Shown here: piece by piece, positions 43,375 through 51,803 of the stretch | How positions within the stretch are numbered: the first letter of the stretch is position 1 | Layout of the letters: each line of letters starts with the position of its first letter | NCBI GenBank assembly: GCA_963728195.1 | Contig: CAVSIX010000013.1 | Span: 186,001-250,000, forward strand | DNA: 64,000 bases | Source of the DNA: Sva-07 sp963728195 | GTDB lineage: Bacteria > Actinomycetota > Acidimicrobiia > Acidimicrobiales > Ilumatobacteraceae | Reading direction: 5' to 3' | Made by a program: the position numbers and the translations under genes | The notes under the pieces: model-generated | Seen by the model: only the letters and a program-made list of their open reading frames with translations | The model's database searches: none | Told to the model about the DNA's origin: nothing

Positions 43375-43647
43375 TTAGCGGCGGCGGCGGGCGCCGGCGC
43401 CGAACCAGCCGCTGAGATCCGCGACGAAGCCGAAGGCGACGATGACCCATCCGAACCCGTTGATCGGGTCGCCCCATGCGTTCATGGCGACGTACGCCAA
43501 CGACGTGAACGGGAGGAACAGCCAGCCGGCGAATCCGATCCAGAAGCTGTCGAACGCTCGGTCGTTCCAGTTGGTGAACATCTCGATGAGCAGCAGCGTG
43601 AACCGGGGGAACACCGCCCCGACGAGCACGACCAGACAGCCACACAT
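43375..43647 (-). CDS. Small membrane protein of unknown function
   Basis: A 90-residue protein from ATG 43647 with three hydrophobic segments, the first CGCLVVLVGAVFPRFTLLLIEMF, then a tryptophan-rich FDSFWIGFAGWLFLPFTSLAYVAM and GWVIVAFGFVADLSGWFG, ending in an Arg-rich GARRRR. ATG is 7 nt after TAGGTT (43660-43655, minus), consistent with leaderless transcription; a TTG 9 nt upstream is less favoured. It lies just upstream of tRNA-Val on the same strand. Family not recognised, though the layout resembles small actinobacterial membrane proteins. Confidence 0.6.
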   Translation of the reverse strand: MCGCLVVLVGAVFPRFTLLLIEMFTNWNDRAFDSFWIGFAGWLFLPFTSLAYVAMNAWGDPINGFGWVIVAFGFVADLSGWFGAGARRRR

Positions 43648-43668
43648 GGCGAGCAACCTAACAAGGCG

Positions 43669-44679
43669 TCACGATTCGGTCACAGCGTTCGCGCACGCCT
43701 CGCCGGCAACGACGGCGTCGACGTTGGCGAGCGTCGTGTCCGCGATCGCGGCAAGCGCTTCGTGCGTGAGGAACGCCTGGTGCGCAGTGATCAGCACGTT
43801 CGGATAGGTGAGTAGACGAGCGAAGTTGTCGTCGTCGAGGATCTCCTCGCTGCGGTCCTCGAAGAACAGGTTGCCCTCCTCCTCGTACACGTCGAGAGCG
43901 AGCGAACCGAGATGTTCGGACTTCAGCGCGTCGAGGACGGCGGCGGTGTCGATGAGCGCTCCCCTGCCGGTGTTCACCAACATCGCGCCGCGCTTCATCT
44001 TCGCGATCGACGCCTGGTCGATGAGGTGGTGGGTGTGCTCGTTCAGCGGGCAGTTCAGCGTGACGATGTCACCCACGGACAGCGCGTGGTCGAAGTCGAC
44101 ATAGTGCACCCCGAGGTCCACCAGGCCCTGGTTGACGACCGGATCGAACGCTACGACCTCGCAGCGCAGGTGCCACAGCAATCGGGCGACGATCGCACCG
44201 ATCTGCCCGGTGCCGATCACCGCTGCCGTCTTGCCGGCCATGTCGAAACCGACCAGCCCGTCGAGCGAGAAGTTGCGGTCACGCACCCGGTTGTGGGCCC
44301 GATGGATCTTGCGGTTCAGTGTGAGCATCAGGGCGAGCGTGTGTTCCGCAACGGCGTTCGGCGAGTACGACGGCACGCGCACCACGGTGAGGTTCAGCCG
44401 CTTCGCTGCTTCCAGATCGACGTTGTTGAACCCGGCACAACGCAACGCGACGCAGGTCGTACCCGAGGCAGCGAGCAGATCGAGGACATCGGCGCAGAGA
44501 TCGTCGTTGACGAATGCGCAGACGACCTCGGCGTCCGCTGCGTATCCCGCCGTCCGACGGTCGAGCCGCACCTCGTGGTAGTCGATCTCCACGGGCGTCC
44601 GGCGCCAGCCGGCAGCGACCGCAGCGTCGAACGAACGCCGGTCGTAGGGCTTGGCCGAGAACATGGCGATCTTCGTCAT
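43669..44679 (-). CDS. D-2-hydroxyacid dehydrogenase (D-lactate dehydrogenase-like)
   Basis: A 336-residue NAD-dependent dehydrogenase of the LdhA type. It shows RCAGFNNVDLEAA, the Rossmann motif VIGTGQIGAIVARLL, catalytic Arg in VNTGRGALIDT, Glu in LDVYEEEGNLFF and His in ITAHQAFLTHEAL. The insert NLFFEDRSEEIL is typical of D-lactate dehydrogenases, so pyruvate/D-lactate interconversion is the best guess; other 2-oxo acids are possible. AAGGA lies close before ATG 44679. Monocistronic. Family confidence is high and substrate moderately so. Confidence 0.88.
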   Translation of the reverse strand: MTKIAMFSAKPYDRRSFDAAVAAGWRRTPVEIDYHEVRLDRRTAGYAADAEVVCAFVNDDLCADVLDLLAASGTTCVALRCAGFNNVDLEAAKRLNLTVVRVPSYSPNAVAEHTLALMLTLNRKIHRAHNRVRDRNFSLDGLVGFDMAGKTAAVIGTGQIGAIVARLLWHLRCEVVAFDPVVNQGLVDLGVHYVDFDHALSVGDIVTLNCPLNEHTHHLIDQASIAKMKRGAMLVNTGRGALIDTAAVLDALKSEHLGSLALDVYEEEGNLFFEDRSEEILDDDNFARLLTYPNVLITAHQAFLTHEALAAIADTTLANVDAVVAGEACANAVTES

Positions 44680-44785
44680 GGACCGATCCTTACCTCGTCG
44701 CTCGACGCGCGCAATCGGTGCCCGATCACTGCGTGTTCATCCGCACGAAACCAGGCCGGAACACGATGTCCGTACGGTCGCCGAC

Positions 44786-44944
44786 ATGACGTTCCACACC
44801 TCCGCCCCGACCACGACGACCGCTAGCACCGCCACCTCCGCGGCGGCGAATGACCGGATGCCGATGAAGCCGACGCCGACCAAGCCGACACCGACCAAGC
44901 TCACCCCACCGCGGCAGACGCCGGTGAAGCCGATGCGCTCCTGA
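44786..44944 (+). CDS. Possible 52-residue Thr/Pro/Lys-rich small protein
   Basis: ATG 44786 lies 7 nt after TACGGT (44773-44778), the leaderless pattern of the window. The peptide starts MTFHTSAPTTTTASTATS and ends in a periodic K-P-T-P-T run (PMKPTPTKPTPTKLTPP). No domain is recognised, and there is no ribosome-binding site, so expression rests on the promoter alone. It could be a spurious ORF in otherwise non-coding sequence. Confidence 0.4.
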   Translation: MTFHTSAPTTTTASTATSAAANDRMPMKPTPTKPTPTKLTPPRQTPVKPMRS

Positions 44945-45024
44945 CCGCTCGGTCGTGCCGCTCCGAGGCCCGTCGATCGGCGACCGCGTGCCAGGATCGC
45001 AGGCACGATCCGAGGAGGGACCGA

Positions 45025-46269
45025 ATGAGCAGCACCACCGCATCACCAGAAGCAGTCGGCGTGAGCAGCGCCCGGCTGCAGCGAATCGGCGAGGTGATGG
45101 AGTCGTACGTCAGCGAACGCGGCGTCGCCGGCATCAGCACGATGATCAGCCGTCGGGGCGAGGTCGTGCACGCCGAGCAGTTCGGCTTCCAGGACAAGGA
45201 GGCCGGCATCCGGATGTCGCCCGACACGATCTTCCGGATCTACTCGATGACCAAACCGGTCGTGTCGACGGCGCTGATGCTGCTGCACGAAGAGGGTCGC
45301 TTCCAGCTCGAGCAGCCAGTAGCGCAGTTCCTGCCGGCGTTCGCCACGACGAAGGTGCTCGCCGACGACGGCCTGCTCGTCGACCAGGCGCGCCCGATGC
45401 AGATCGGCGACCTCCTGAGTCACACCAGCGGGCTCACCTACGACTTCATGGCCGACAATCCGGTTGCCCAGATGTATCGCGACGCCCGGATCATGAACGA
45501 TGCCACACGTCCACTCGATTCGTTGATCGACGAGCTCGCGACCCTGCCGTTGGCATTCCAGCCGGGAACCCACTGGCACTACAGCGTCGGCATCGACGTC
45601 GCAGCACGGCTGATCGAGGTGCTGTCGGGCCAGAGTGTCGGCGACTTCCTGCGCCAGCGCCTCCTCGAACCGCTGGACATGGTCGACACAGGCTTCGGCG
45701 TGGCCGACGACCAGCTGGGACGGTTGTCGGCGATGTACGGACTGCCGGACCTGGTCGGCGAGAACTACTCGGCGATCGAGTTGATGGAGGCTGCGCTCGC
45801 CGGCTTCAACGAACGCATCGACGTGTCGACCACGTACCCGACCAGCACGCCCGACGTCTTCCAACGTGGTGGCCTCGGCCTGTTCTCGACGGCCGGCGAC
45901 TACATGAAGTTCGCCCAGATGTTGGTGAGCGGCGGGCGTGCGTCCGGTGGTGAGCGGGTGATCGGGCGCAAGACGCTCGAGCTGATGCACACCAACCACA
46001 TCCCCGCCGACCTCCTTCCCTACGAGATCCTCGGTCTTGCGCAGCCGGGCATGGGGTTCGGACTGGGATCGCGTGTGATGACCGACGTCGCGCAGTTCAA
46101 CGGCACCGGGTCGCTCGGCGAGTACGGCTGGGCCGGTGCGGCCAAGACCTACTACTGGGTCGATCCGGCCGAGGAGCTGGTCGGCGTGTTCATGTCGCAG
46201 TACATGACCGGCATGCAGTTGCCCGAACGCGACTTCCGCTCGCTCGTGTATCAAGCGATCGACGACTGA
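45025..46269 (+). CDS. Serine beta-lactamase-like hydrolase (class C / esterase family)
   Basis: A 414-residue beta-lactamase-fold protein with the nucleophile motif YSMTKPVVSTALML (S-x-x-K, ~72-85), the Tyr motif HYSVGIDVAARL, and GGLGLFSTAGDYMKFAQML plus GYGWAGAAKTYYWVDP, the usual C-terminal HxG equivalent. Such proteins are esterases or DD-peptidases as often as lactamases. No signal peptide is evident, so a cytoplasmic esterase is likely. GGAGGG before ATG 45025 is a good ribosome-binding site. Its last 19 nt overlap the convergent MalY-like gene. Confidence 0.82.
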   Translation: MSSTTASPEAVGVSSARLQRIGEVMESYVSERGVAGISTMISRRGEVVHAEQFGFQDKEAGIRMSPDTIFRIYSMTKPVVSTALMLLHEEGRFQLEQPVAQFLPAFATTKVLADDGLLVDQARPMQIGDLLSHTSGLTYDFMADNPVAQMYRDARIMNDATRPLDSLIDELATLPLAFQPGTHWHYSVGIDVAARLIEVLSGQSVGDFLRQRLLEPLDMVDTGFGVADDQLGRLSAMYGLPDLVGENYSAIELMEAALAGFNERIDVSTTYPTSTPDVFQRGGLGLFSTAGDYMKFAQMLVSGGRASGGERVIGRKTLELMHTNHIPADLLPYEILGLAQPGMGFGLGSRVMTDVAQFNGTGSLGEYGWAGAAKTYYWVDPAEELVGVFMSQYMTGMQLPERDFRSLVYQAIDD

Positions 46270-47462
46270 GCGACCGCGTCGGCGATCCGGTCGACGATCT
46301 CGTCGAGGATCTGCTCCGAAGTGGCGAAGTTGATCCGGGCGAATCCTGCACTGTTCGGCCCGAACATCGGGCCACTGGACAGCGCGACGCCGGCCCGGTC
46401 GAGCAGTGCCGCCGCCGGGTCGTCACCCAATCCGGAACCGCGGAAGTCGAGCCACCCGAGGTAGGTGGCTTCGGGAGCGTCGAACTGCACCGTCGGAACG
46501 TCGGCCGCGAGTCGGTCGATGAGCTGATCGCGTCGAGCGGTCAATGTGCGCTGGACCGCGGTCAACCAGCCGTCGCATTGGGTCCATGCGCAGATCGTGC
46601 CCACGACGCCGAGGGTGCTCGGCGATCCGTGCACGTGGGCCGACATCGCGGCGAGTGCCGTTTCGAGCGGGGCGTGGTCGATGTGGGCCACGGCGGTCCG
46701 TAATCCGGCGAGATTGAAGGTCTTGCTGGCCGAGCCGAGTGTCACCAACCGGCCGGCGAACCGGTCGTCGGCGATCGCCAACGGCCGGTGTACGGCACCG
46801 GGGTGGACGAGATCACCCCAGATCTCATCGGTGATCACCAGGAGATCGTGTCGTTCGGCGACGTCGGCCACGGCCGCAACCTCGTCGTCGTCGAACACCC
46901 TTCCCGTCGGGTTGTGGGGGGTGCAGAACAGGATGACGCGGGTCGTCTCGTCGATCGCGTCGGCGAGCCGGTCGGGTGAGATCCGCCAGCCGACCGGATC
47001 GAGCGGCACGTCGACCCTGCGGCGTCCGCTCCCCGCGATCGCATCGAGGAACGGGTAGTAGATCGGCGTGAACACCACGACGCCGTCGCCGCGCTGGGTC
47101 GTGTTCCACAGCGCCACCTCGAGCGCGTGCAGCGCACTCGTGAACACCCGGATCCGGTCGGTCTCCGGCCGCCAGCCGTGCCGACGCTCCTGCCAGTCTG
47201 CGGCGTGCTCGACGAGATCGCCGGCGAAGGGGCCGTACCCGAGATCGCCACGTTCCGTGTGGCCACGGATCGCGTCGAGGACCGCTGGTGGCGGGTCGAA
47301 ATCCATGTCCGCCACCCACGCGGGGAGCACATCGGCGCCGTACCGCGACCACTTGATGCCGATGCGCCGTCGGCACCGATCCTCGTCCACCGTCAGCAGC
47401 GCGTCGGGATCGGTCACGACGTCACGGTAGTTGGCGGCGTCGGCGCTGGAGGGGCCGACCAC
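46251..47462 (-). CDS. MalY/PatB-like aminotransferase (C-S lyase)
   Basis: A 403-residue PLP enzyme of fold type I. N-terminal LPAWVADMDFDPPPAVLDAI and YGPFAGDLVEHAADWQ, the FCTPHNPTGRVF Asn-Pro motif, ITDEIWGDLVHPG and the PLP-lysine motif SASKTFNLAGLRTA are all those of MalY/PatB cystathionine beta-lyase-like enzymes, which cleave C-S bonds in cystathionine. GTG 47462 is the start. Divergent from a YdeI-like gene, 40 nt apart. Overlaps the end of the serine hydrolase gene. Substrate preference is not visible. Confidence 0.85.
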   Translation of the reverse strand: MVGPSSADAANYRDVVTDPDALLTVDEDRCRRRIGIKWSRYGADVLPAWVADMDFDPPPAVLDAIRGHTERGDLGYGPFAGDLVEHAADWQERRHGWRPETDRIRVFTSALHALEVALWNTTQRGDGVVVFTPIYYPFLDAIAGSGRRRVDVPLDPVGWRISPDRLADAIDETTRVILFCTPHNPTGRVFDDDEVAAVADVAERHDLLVITDEIWGDLVHPGAVHRPLAIADDRFAGRLVTLGSASKTFNLAGLRTAVAHIDHAPLETALAAMSAHVHGSPSTLGVVGTICAWTQCDGWLTAVQRTLTARRDQLIDRLAADVPTVQFDAPEATYLGWLDFRGSGLGDDPAAALLDRAGVALSSGPMFGPNSAGFARINFATSEQILDEIVDRIADAVAQSSIA

Positions 47463-47502
47463 GCTGACCGACCGCCGTCGGCCGGTGCGTAGTGTCGACG
47501 AG

Positions 47503-48084
47503 ATGACAGCGAACCCCGACGTCGACCACTACGTCGAACGCTCCGAGTTGTGGCCACAGGAGATCGATGCGCTCCGACCGATCCTGCGCGACAGTGGCCT
47601 GACCGAGGAGATCAAGTGGCGCAAGCCGTGTTACACCCACGACGGCGCGAACATCGCGATCGTGCAGGAGATGAAGAACTTCGTGGCACTGATGTTCTTC
47701 AAGGGCGCACTGCTCGACGACCCCGACGGCGTGCTCGAATCACAGGGGCCGAACTCTCGCTCCGCCCGCCGCATGTGCTTCACCTCGGTCGACGACGTGC
47801 GGCGACTCGCCGCCACCGTGAGGGCGTACGTCGCCGAGGCGATCGACGTCGACAAGGCCGGCATCGCGCTGGCACCAACGCCCGAGCTGATCCTCGTCGA
47901 CGAGCTCCGAGACCGCCTGGAGCGCGACGCCGAGCTACGCACGGCGTTCGAGGCGCTGACCCCCGGACGCAGACGCGAGTACAACCTGTACTTCGCGGAT
48001 GCGAAGCAGGCGAGTACCCGCACGTCACGCATCGACAAGTACGCGGACAAGATCCTGGCCGGAAAGGGGTTCCGCGACCGCTGA
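47503..48084 (+). CDS. YdeI/OmpD-associated (DUF1801-type) protein
   Basis: A 193-residue protein. The DUF1801-like fold is shown by YVERSELWPQEIDALRPILRDSGLTEEIKWRKPCYTHDGANIAI, and LMFFKGALLDDPDGVLESQG follows. The C-terminal SRIDKYADKILAGKGFRDR is the YdeI-type tail. Members have been linked to antimicrobial-peptide or stress tolerance, with no known biochemistry. ATG 47503 lies 7 nt after TAGTGT (47490-47495), leaderless. It is the only gene in its unit, followed by the HNH gene after 84 nt. Confidence 0.82.
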   Translation: MTANPDVDHYVERSELWPQEIDALRPILRDSGLTEEIKWRKPCYTHDGANIAIVQEMKNFVALMFFKGALLDDPDGVLESQGPNSRSARRMCFTSVDDVRRLAATVRAYVAEAIDVDKAGIALAPTPELILVDELRDRLERDAELRTAFEALTPGRRREYNLYFADAKQASTRTSRIDKYADKILAGKGFRDR

Positions 48085-48142
48085 CACTGCTCGACCCGGT
48101 CGATGGATTCCATCGAACTGTTGTTTGTTCGTATTGCACATG

Positions 48143-48158
48143 TCGAACATACGTACTA
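48143..48158. promoter_or_regulatory. SOS-box-like palindrome upstream of the HNH gene
   Basis: TCGAACATACGTACTA matches the actinobacterial LexA consensus TCGAAC-N4-GTTCGA at the whole left half and four of six right-half positions. It overlaps the TAAGGT -10 (48157-48162) of the HNH gene, an ideal place for repression. A further TGTTCG half-site lies at 48125-48130. 13E12-type HNH genes are known LexA targets in Mycobacterium tuberculosis. Confidence 0.5.
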
Positions 48159-48168
48159 AGGTGGCGTC

Positions 48169-49428
48169 ATGTCGACAGGGGTCGAGGAGCTGGATCGGGC
48201 GATCGATTCGCTCCTCGATGCCGACCCGAGCGAGCTCACCGACGCCGAGTTGCACGAGTACGTGACGACGGTGCAGCGCCAGCGTCACCGTTTGTCTGCC
48301 GCCGCCGCCGCCGCGATCTCGGCTTGGGACCAACGGATGGTCTGGGCCGACAACGGCGCACGGTCGGCGGCCGTCCGACTCGCCAACGAGACGTCGTCGT
48401 CTCCGTCGACCACTGGTAGCGAGATCCGGCGAGCACGACAGCTCCGATCGATGCCCGGCACGGCCGCCGCATTGGCGGCCGGCGAGCTGTCACCCGACCA
48501 CGTCGACCTCCTGGCGAAGGCCAATCGACCATGGCGCAATGCGAGCTTCGCCGACCACGAAGAGACATTGGTCGAACAGTGCAAGGTCCTGCGCTTCGCC
48601 GACGCACGCAAGCTCGTCGACTACTGGTGCGCACAGGCCGACGCGGCCGCTGCGGAGGACAGCGCCGAGCGCAAGCGCAACGGGGCACATCTCAGCGTCT
48701 CGTCCACGCTCGACGGAACCGTGGTGATCAACGGCGTGCTCGACCCGATCGGTGGGTCGATCGTGCAGGACGAACTCAACCGAATCGAGCGGGAGCTCTA
48801 CCTGGCCGACGAGCGCAACGGTGTGACCCGGACTGCATCCCAACGTCGAGCGGCCGCCCTCGTCGAGATGGCCTCGCGATCGGCGACGGCACCCGCCGAC
48901 GGTCGTCGACCCAGGCCACTGTTCACCGCGCTGGTCGGCGACGAGACCATGTCACAGCTGTGCGAGCTCGCGAACGGCACGGTGATCACACCGGGACAAC
49001 TCCTCGGGTGGGCAGGCGACGCCGACCTCGAGACGGTCCTGTTCGACGGCCCGTCCACGGTGATCTCGGTGTCGCATCGACGCGGCTTCACCGGCACGTT
49101 GCGCCGGGCGGTCGAGGTCCGCGACCGCCACTGCCGACACGACAGCGGCTGCGACGTGCCTGCCGACCAATGCGACGTCGACCACATCGTGCCGCACGCT
49201 GCGAACGGACCGACCAGTCAGTTCAACGGCAAGCTCGAATGCCGACCACACAACCGTGACAGCGATCGCCACGACCACGGTGGCACACCACGGCCCTCCC
49301 GCCCGATCGACCGACTCGACGAGATCCGGTGTCGTCTGCGATGGAAACTCCTCCGAGACCACCCGGACGACCCGGAGCAAGCGAACGAGGTCTACGTCGA
49401 TCCCCGACGGCTGAGGAGTCCGGGTTGA
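48169..49428 (+). CDS. HNH endonuclease-domain protein of the DUF222/13E12 type
   Basis: A 419-residue protein with an N-terminal DUF222-like helical region (GVEELDRAIDSLLDADPSEL; LAAGELSPDHVDLLAKA) and a C-terminal HNH domain: DVDHIVPHAANGPTSQFNGKLECRPHNRDSD, with the HNH residues and the Cys pair of the zinc fold preceded by CRHDSGCDVPADQCDV. The family is expanded in actinobacteria and may be a dispersed mobile or DNA-repair associated nuclease. ATG 48169 is 6 nt after TAAGGT, leaderless, with an SOS-like box on the promoter. Cleavage specificity unknown. Confidence 0.88.
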   Translation: MSTGVEELDRAIDSLLDADPSELTDAELHEYVTTVQRQRHRLSAAAAAAISAWDQRMVWADNGARSAAVRLANETSSSPSTTGSEIRRARQLRSMPGTAAALAAGELSPDHVDLLAKANRPWRNASFADHEETLVEQCKVLRFADARKLVDYWCAQADAAAAEDSAERKRNGAHLSVSSTLDGTVVINGVLDPIGGSIVQDELNRIERELYLADERNGVTRTASQRRAAALVEMASRSATAPADGRRPRPLFTALVGDETMSQLCELANGTVITPGQLLGWAGDADLETVLFDGPSTVISVSHRRGFTGTLRRAVEVRDRHCRHDSGCDVPADQCDVDHIVPHAANGPTSQFNGKLECRPHNRDSDRHDHGGTPRPSRPIDRLDEIRCRLRWKLLRDHPDDPEQANEVYVDPRRLRSPG

Positions 49429-49455
49429 CGACCGAACGGCCGCAGGAGATGAGGC

Positions 49456-50103
49456 TCAGCGCATCGACTCCTCGCGGATGCGCTTCTTGCTCGCCGCCCA
49501 ACTACAGATCGGGCATGTCGCCAGATCGTGGCGCCGAGCCGGGCAGTACTCACGGCCGAACATGATGATCTGAATGTGCCGGTCGTTCCAGGTCTCGATC
49601 GGAAACGCCGCTTTGAGGTCGGCCTCGGTGCGTTCGACCGTCGTTCCGTTCGACAAGCCCCACCGCTCGGCGAGCCGGTGCACGTGGGTGTCGACGGCGA
49701 ACGCCGGCACGCCGAACGCCTGCGACATGACCACGCTCGCCGTCTTGTGGCCGACACCGGGCAGCGACTCGAGGAACTCCCAGTCGGCGATCACCTCGCC
49801 GCCGGCGTCGACGATCTTGTTGGCGGCCAGCCAGAGATTCTTGGCCTTGGTGGGTGCCAGACCGACCTCGCGGATGTAGCCGAGGATCTCGTCGGGATCC
49901 ATCGCGGCCATCTTCTCGGGCGTGCCGGCGACCTCGAACAGCGCCGGGGTGATCTGGTTGACCTTCTTGTCGGTGGTCTGCGCTGACAACGCCACCGCCA
50001 CCAGGAGCGTGTAGGCGTCGGTGTGATCGAGGGGGAATGGCACCTCGGGGTACAGCTCGTCGAGGATCGCGCCGATCCGCTCGGCCTTGTCTGCCCGCTT
50101 CAT
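49456..50103 (-). CDS. nth: Endonuclease III (DNA glycosylase/AP lyase)
   Basis: A 215-residue HhH-GPD protein. Helix-hairpin-helix SLPGVGHKTASVVMSQAF carries the catalytic Lys, and FAVDTHVHRLAERWGL carries the catalytic Asp. It excises oxidised pyrimidines. The C-terminal cluster region reads EYCPARRHDLATCPICSW; only three cysteines occur there with spacing unlike the canonical C-x6-C-x2-C-x5-C, so the [4Fe-4S] cluster may be absent or altered. ATG 50103 is 7 nt after TAGCGT (50116-50111, minus), leaderless. It is followed downstream by the convergent end of the HNH gene. Confidence 0.9.
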   Translation of the reverse strand: MKRADKAERIGAILDELYPEVPFPLDHTDAYTLLVAVALSAQTTDKKVNQITPALFEVAGTPEKMAAMDPDEILGYIREVGLAPTKAKNLWLAANKIVDAGGEVIADWEFLESLPGVGHKTASVVMSQAFGVPAFAVDTHVHRLAERWGLSNGTTVERTEADLKAAFPIETWNDRHIQIIMFGREYCPARRHDLATCPICSWAASKKRIREESMR

Positions 50104-50113
50104 GCGAGGCACG

Positions 50114-50881
50114 CTACCGACGCGCGCGATGAGCGAGCAGTTCGTCGAGCAGTGAGGCACTGCTCGCAGCGACGGGTGTGCGGCGCTCGGCATGGTCGAG
50201 GACGATGAGGTCGCGGCCGAGCGCATCGACCACCACTCCCCCGGCCTCGTGCACCACCAAGGTGGCACCGAGGTAGTCCCAGACCCCGTGGGCATCGGAA
50301 CTCATGTCGACGAACCCGTCGAATGATCCGCCCGCCACGGCGCAGATGTCGAGCGCCGAGGCACCCATCGCCCGGAACTGGCGCCAGCCGTAGTTGTGCT
50401 CTGGCAGCCCGCTCACCGCAATGACGGCGTCGCGGATCGGCACCGGTGCGTCGACACGGACCGCTCGACCGTCGAGTGCGGCGCCACGATCGCGCACCGC
50501 GCTGTACCGGGCCCCGGTGGCCAGGTTGGCCACCATCGCAACGGCGGCGATGCGGTCGACGACGAGACAGAGCGACGTCGCACACCACGGAAGGCCCAAG
50601 CTGGCGTTGGTGGAGCCGTCGAGGGGATCGACGACGACCGTGCCGCGTGCCGATGGCCCACCGGGGGGATGTTGGAGACCGCTCTCTTCGGACAAGACCG
50701 AGTAGCCGGCGGCGAGGAGCGGTGCAACACAGACGTCGTCGACGTCGAGGTCGACGAGATACTGCCCCGGACGCCGACCCGATTCTCCCCAGTCGGTCGT
50801 CGAGCGCAACACGGCGGTGGTCTCATCGCAGATCGATGCGAACAGATCGAGAACGGTGTCATCGGCATTGGGCAAGGGCAT
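50114..50881 (-). CDS. Inositol monophosphatase family protein
   Basis: A 255-residue phosphatase. Metal-binding motifs are LSEESGLQ (Glu), VVDPLDGSTNAS (the DPxDGS/T signature, near residue 90) and the C-terminal WDYLGATLVVHEAGGVV (W-D-x-A/G). It hydrolyses inositol phosphates, or in some members histidinol phosphate, fructose bisphosphate or PAP. ATG 50881 follows TACCGT (50895-50890, minus) by 8 nt. It lies directly upstream of nth with a 10-nt gap, so the two may be co-transcribed, and is divergent from an unknown gene with overlapping -10 boxes. Substrate not determined. Confidence 0.85.
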   Translation of the reverse strand: MPLPNADDTVLDLFASICDETTAVLRSTTDWGESGRRPGQYLVDLDVDDVCVAPLLAAGYSVLSEESGLQHPPGGPSARGTVVVDPLDGSTNASLGLPWCATSLCLVVDRIAAVAMVANLATGARYSAVRDRGAALDGRAVRVDAPVPIRDAVIAVSGLPEHNYGWRQFRAMGASALDICAVAGGSFDGFVDMSSDAHGVWDYLGATLVVHEAGGVVVDALGRDLIVLDHAERRTPVAASSASLLDELLAHRARR

Positions 50882-50908
50882 CTCCAGGGACGGTAGTGTC
50901 CCGACTGC

Positions 50909-51478
50909 ATGGCAGTGATCGACGTTGCAGGATTCGTCGCCGATGTGAAGTCCCAGGCGATCGACCATGGCTTCCACGTCCACGACGAGCGGCACTTCGT
51001 GGAGACGTACTCGTTGCGCCAGTTGTGGGAAGTCGATCTGCATCCCGAGGAGGCGTGCGCCGGTCCGATCGACCTGCACCTGTCACTCGACGTCGACCCG
51101 CGGGCGATGCTCGGATTCGAGGACGAGGTGATGAAGCTCGACGAGATCGACGACCCGCCACCGACGGGCTTCACGTTCCCGCTGATCTTCACCTGGACGC
51201 TGCCACCGCTTCCGGAACCACCGGATCTGCTCGTCCTGGCGACCGATCTCGCCGGCATCGGGGGCATCGACCTGCCGGTCGAGGTGTCGGCCATCGACTC
51301 GTTCCCGAGTGTCACCGACGCCCCGGAGCGCAGCTTGTCGATCGTGGCGAAGATGACCATCGACCTCGCCGACGTGTACATGAACGTCGACGATGCGATC
51401 GAAGCCGCACTCGACCGCTGCAAACATGTCAGTCTGTACCTACTCGAGCGTGCCCCCACATGGCTCGACGAGTACTGA
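50909..51478 (+). CDS. Conserved-looking hypothetical protein
   Basis: A 189-residue acidic soluble protein with no signal or helix and no recognised domain. The middle is Pro-rich (DDPPPTGFTFPLIFTWTLPP and LPEPPDLLVLA); beta-rich prediction is plausible. The start follows TAGTGT (50894-50899) by 9 nt and shares the promoter stretch with the divergent inositol phosphatase gene (TACCGT on the minus strand overlaps). The next gene begins 34 nt later in the same direction. The codon usage matches flanking genes, so it is probably real; function unknown. Confidence 0.65.
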   Translation: MAVIDVAGFVADVKSQAIDHGFHVHDERHFVETYSLRQLWEVDLHPEEACAGPIDLHLSLDVDPRAMLGFEDEVMKLDEIDDPPPTGFTFPLIFTWTLPPLPEPPDLLVLATDLAGIGGIDLPVEVSAIDSFPSVTDAPERSLSIVAKMTIDLADVYMNVDDAIEAALDRCKHVSLYLLERAPTWLDEY

Positions 51479-51512
51479 TCCGCCCATCGCCTCGAAGACC
51501 ACAGGGAGCGTC

Positions 51513-51767
51513 ATGCGAGTCCACGAACTGATCGACATCCTCAGCGACCAACCCGCCGACGCCGAGGTGGAACTGGCCGTGATCGCGCCCGTCGAGGACG
51601 GCTCCGACGACATCACCGTCGACCGCTACTTCGTCGACGGCGTGCTTCCCTGGGAAGACGACGAGGACGACGAGGACAGCGACGGCGAACTCACGATCTG
51701 GCTCGTCGGCGGCGAGGAGGCCGACGTCAACGCCTTCCTCGACGCCATCGAACAGCCCGACGCATGA
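51513..51767 (+). CDS. Small acidic protein of unknown function
   Basis: An 84-residue protein, strongly acidic (WEDDEDDEDSDGE in the centre). Opens MRVHELIDILSDQPADAEVE, which resembles a short actinobacterial family with an E/D-rich middle and no assigned role. AGGGAG precedes ATG 51513 at ideal distance. Likely co-transcribed with the gene at 50909. Its stop lies inside a long palindromic terminator. Confidence 0.65.
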   Translation: MRVHELIDILSDQPADAEVELAVIAPVEDGSDDITVDRYFVDGVLPWEDDEDDEDSDGELTIWLVGGEEADVNAFLDAIEQPDA

Positions 51768-51794
51768 TCCCGGCCGGTCGAACCGGCCGGGATC
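51766..51794. terminator. Long palindromic bidirectional terminator
   Basis: GATCCCGGCCGGT and its complement (13 bp) enclose a 3-nt CGA loop. The structure overlaps the stop of the preceding plus gene and ends 10 nt before the stop of the minus-strand binding protein. There is no T-tract. Confidence 0.75.
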
Positions 51795-51803
51795 AGCGCA
51801 GCG

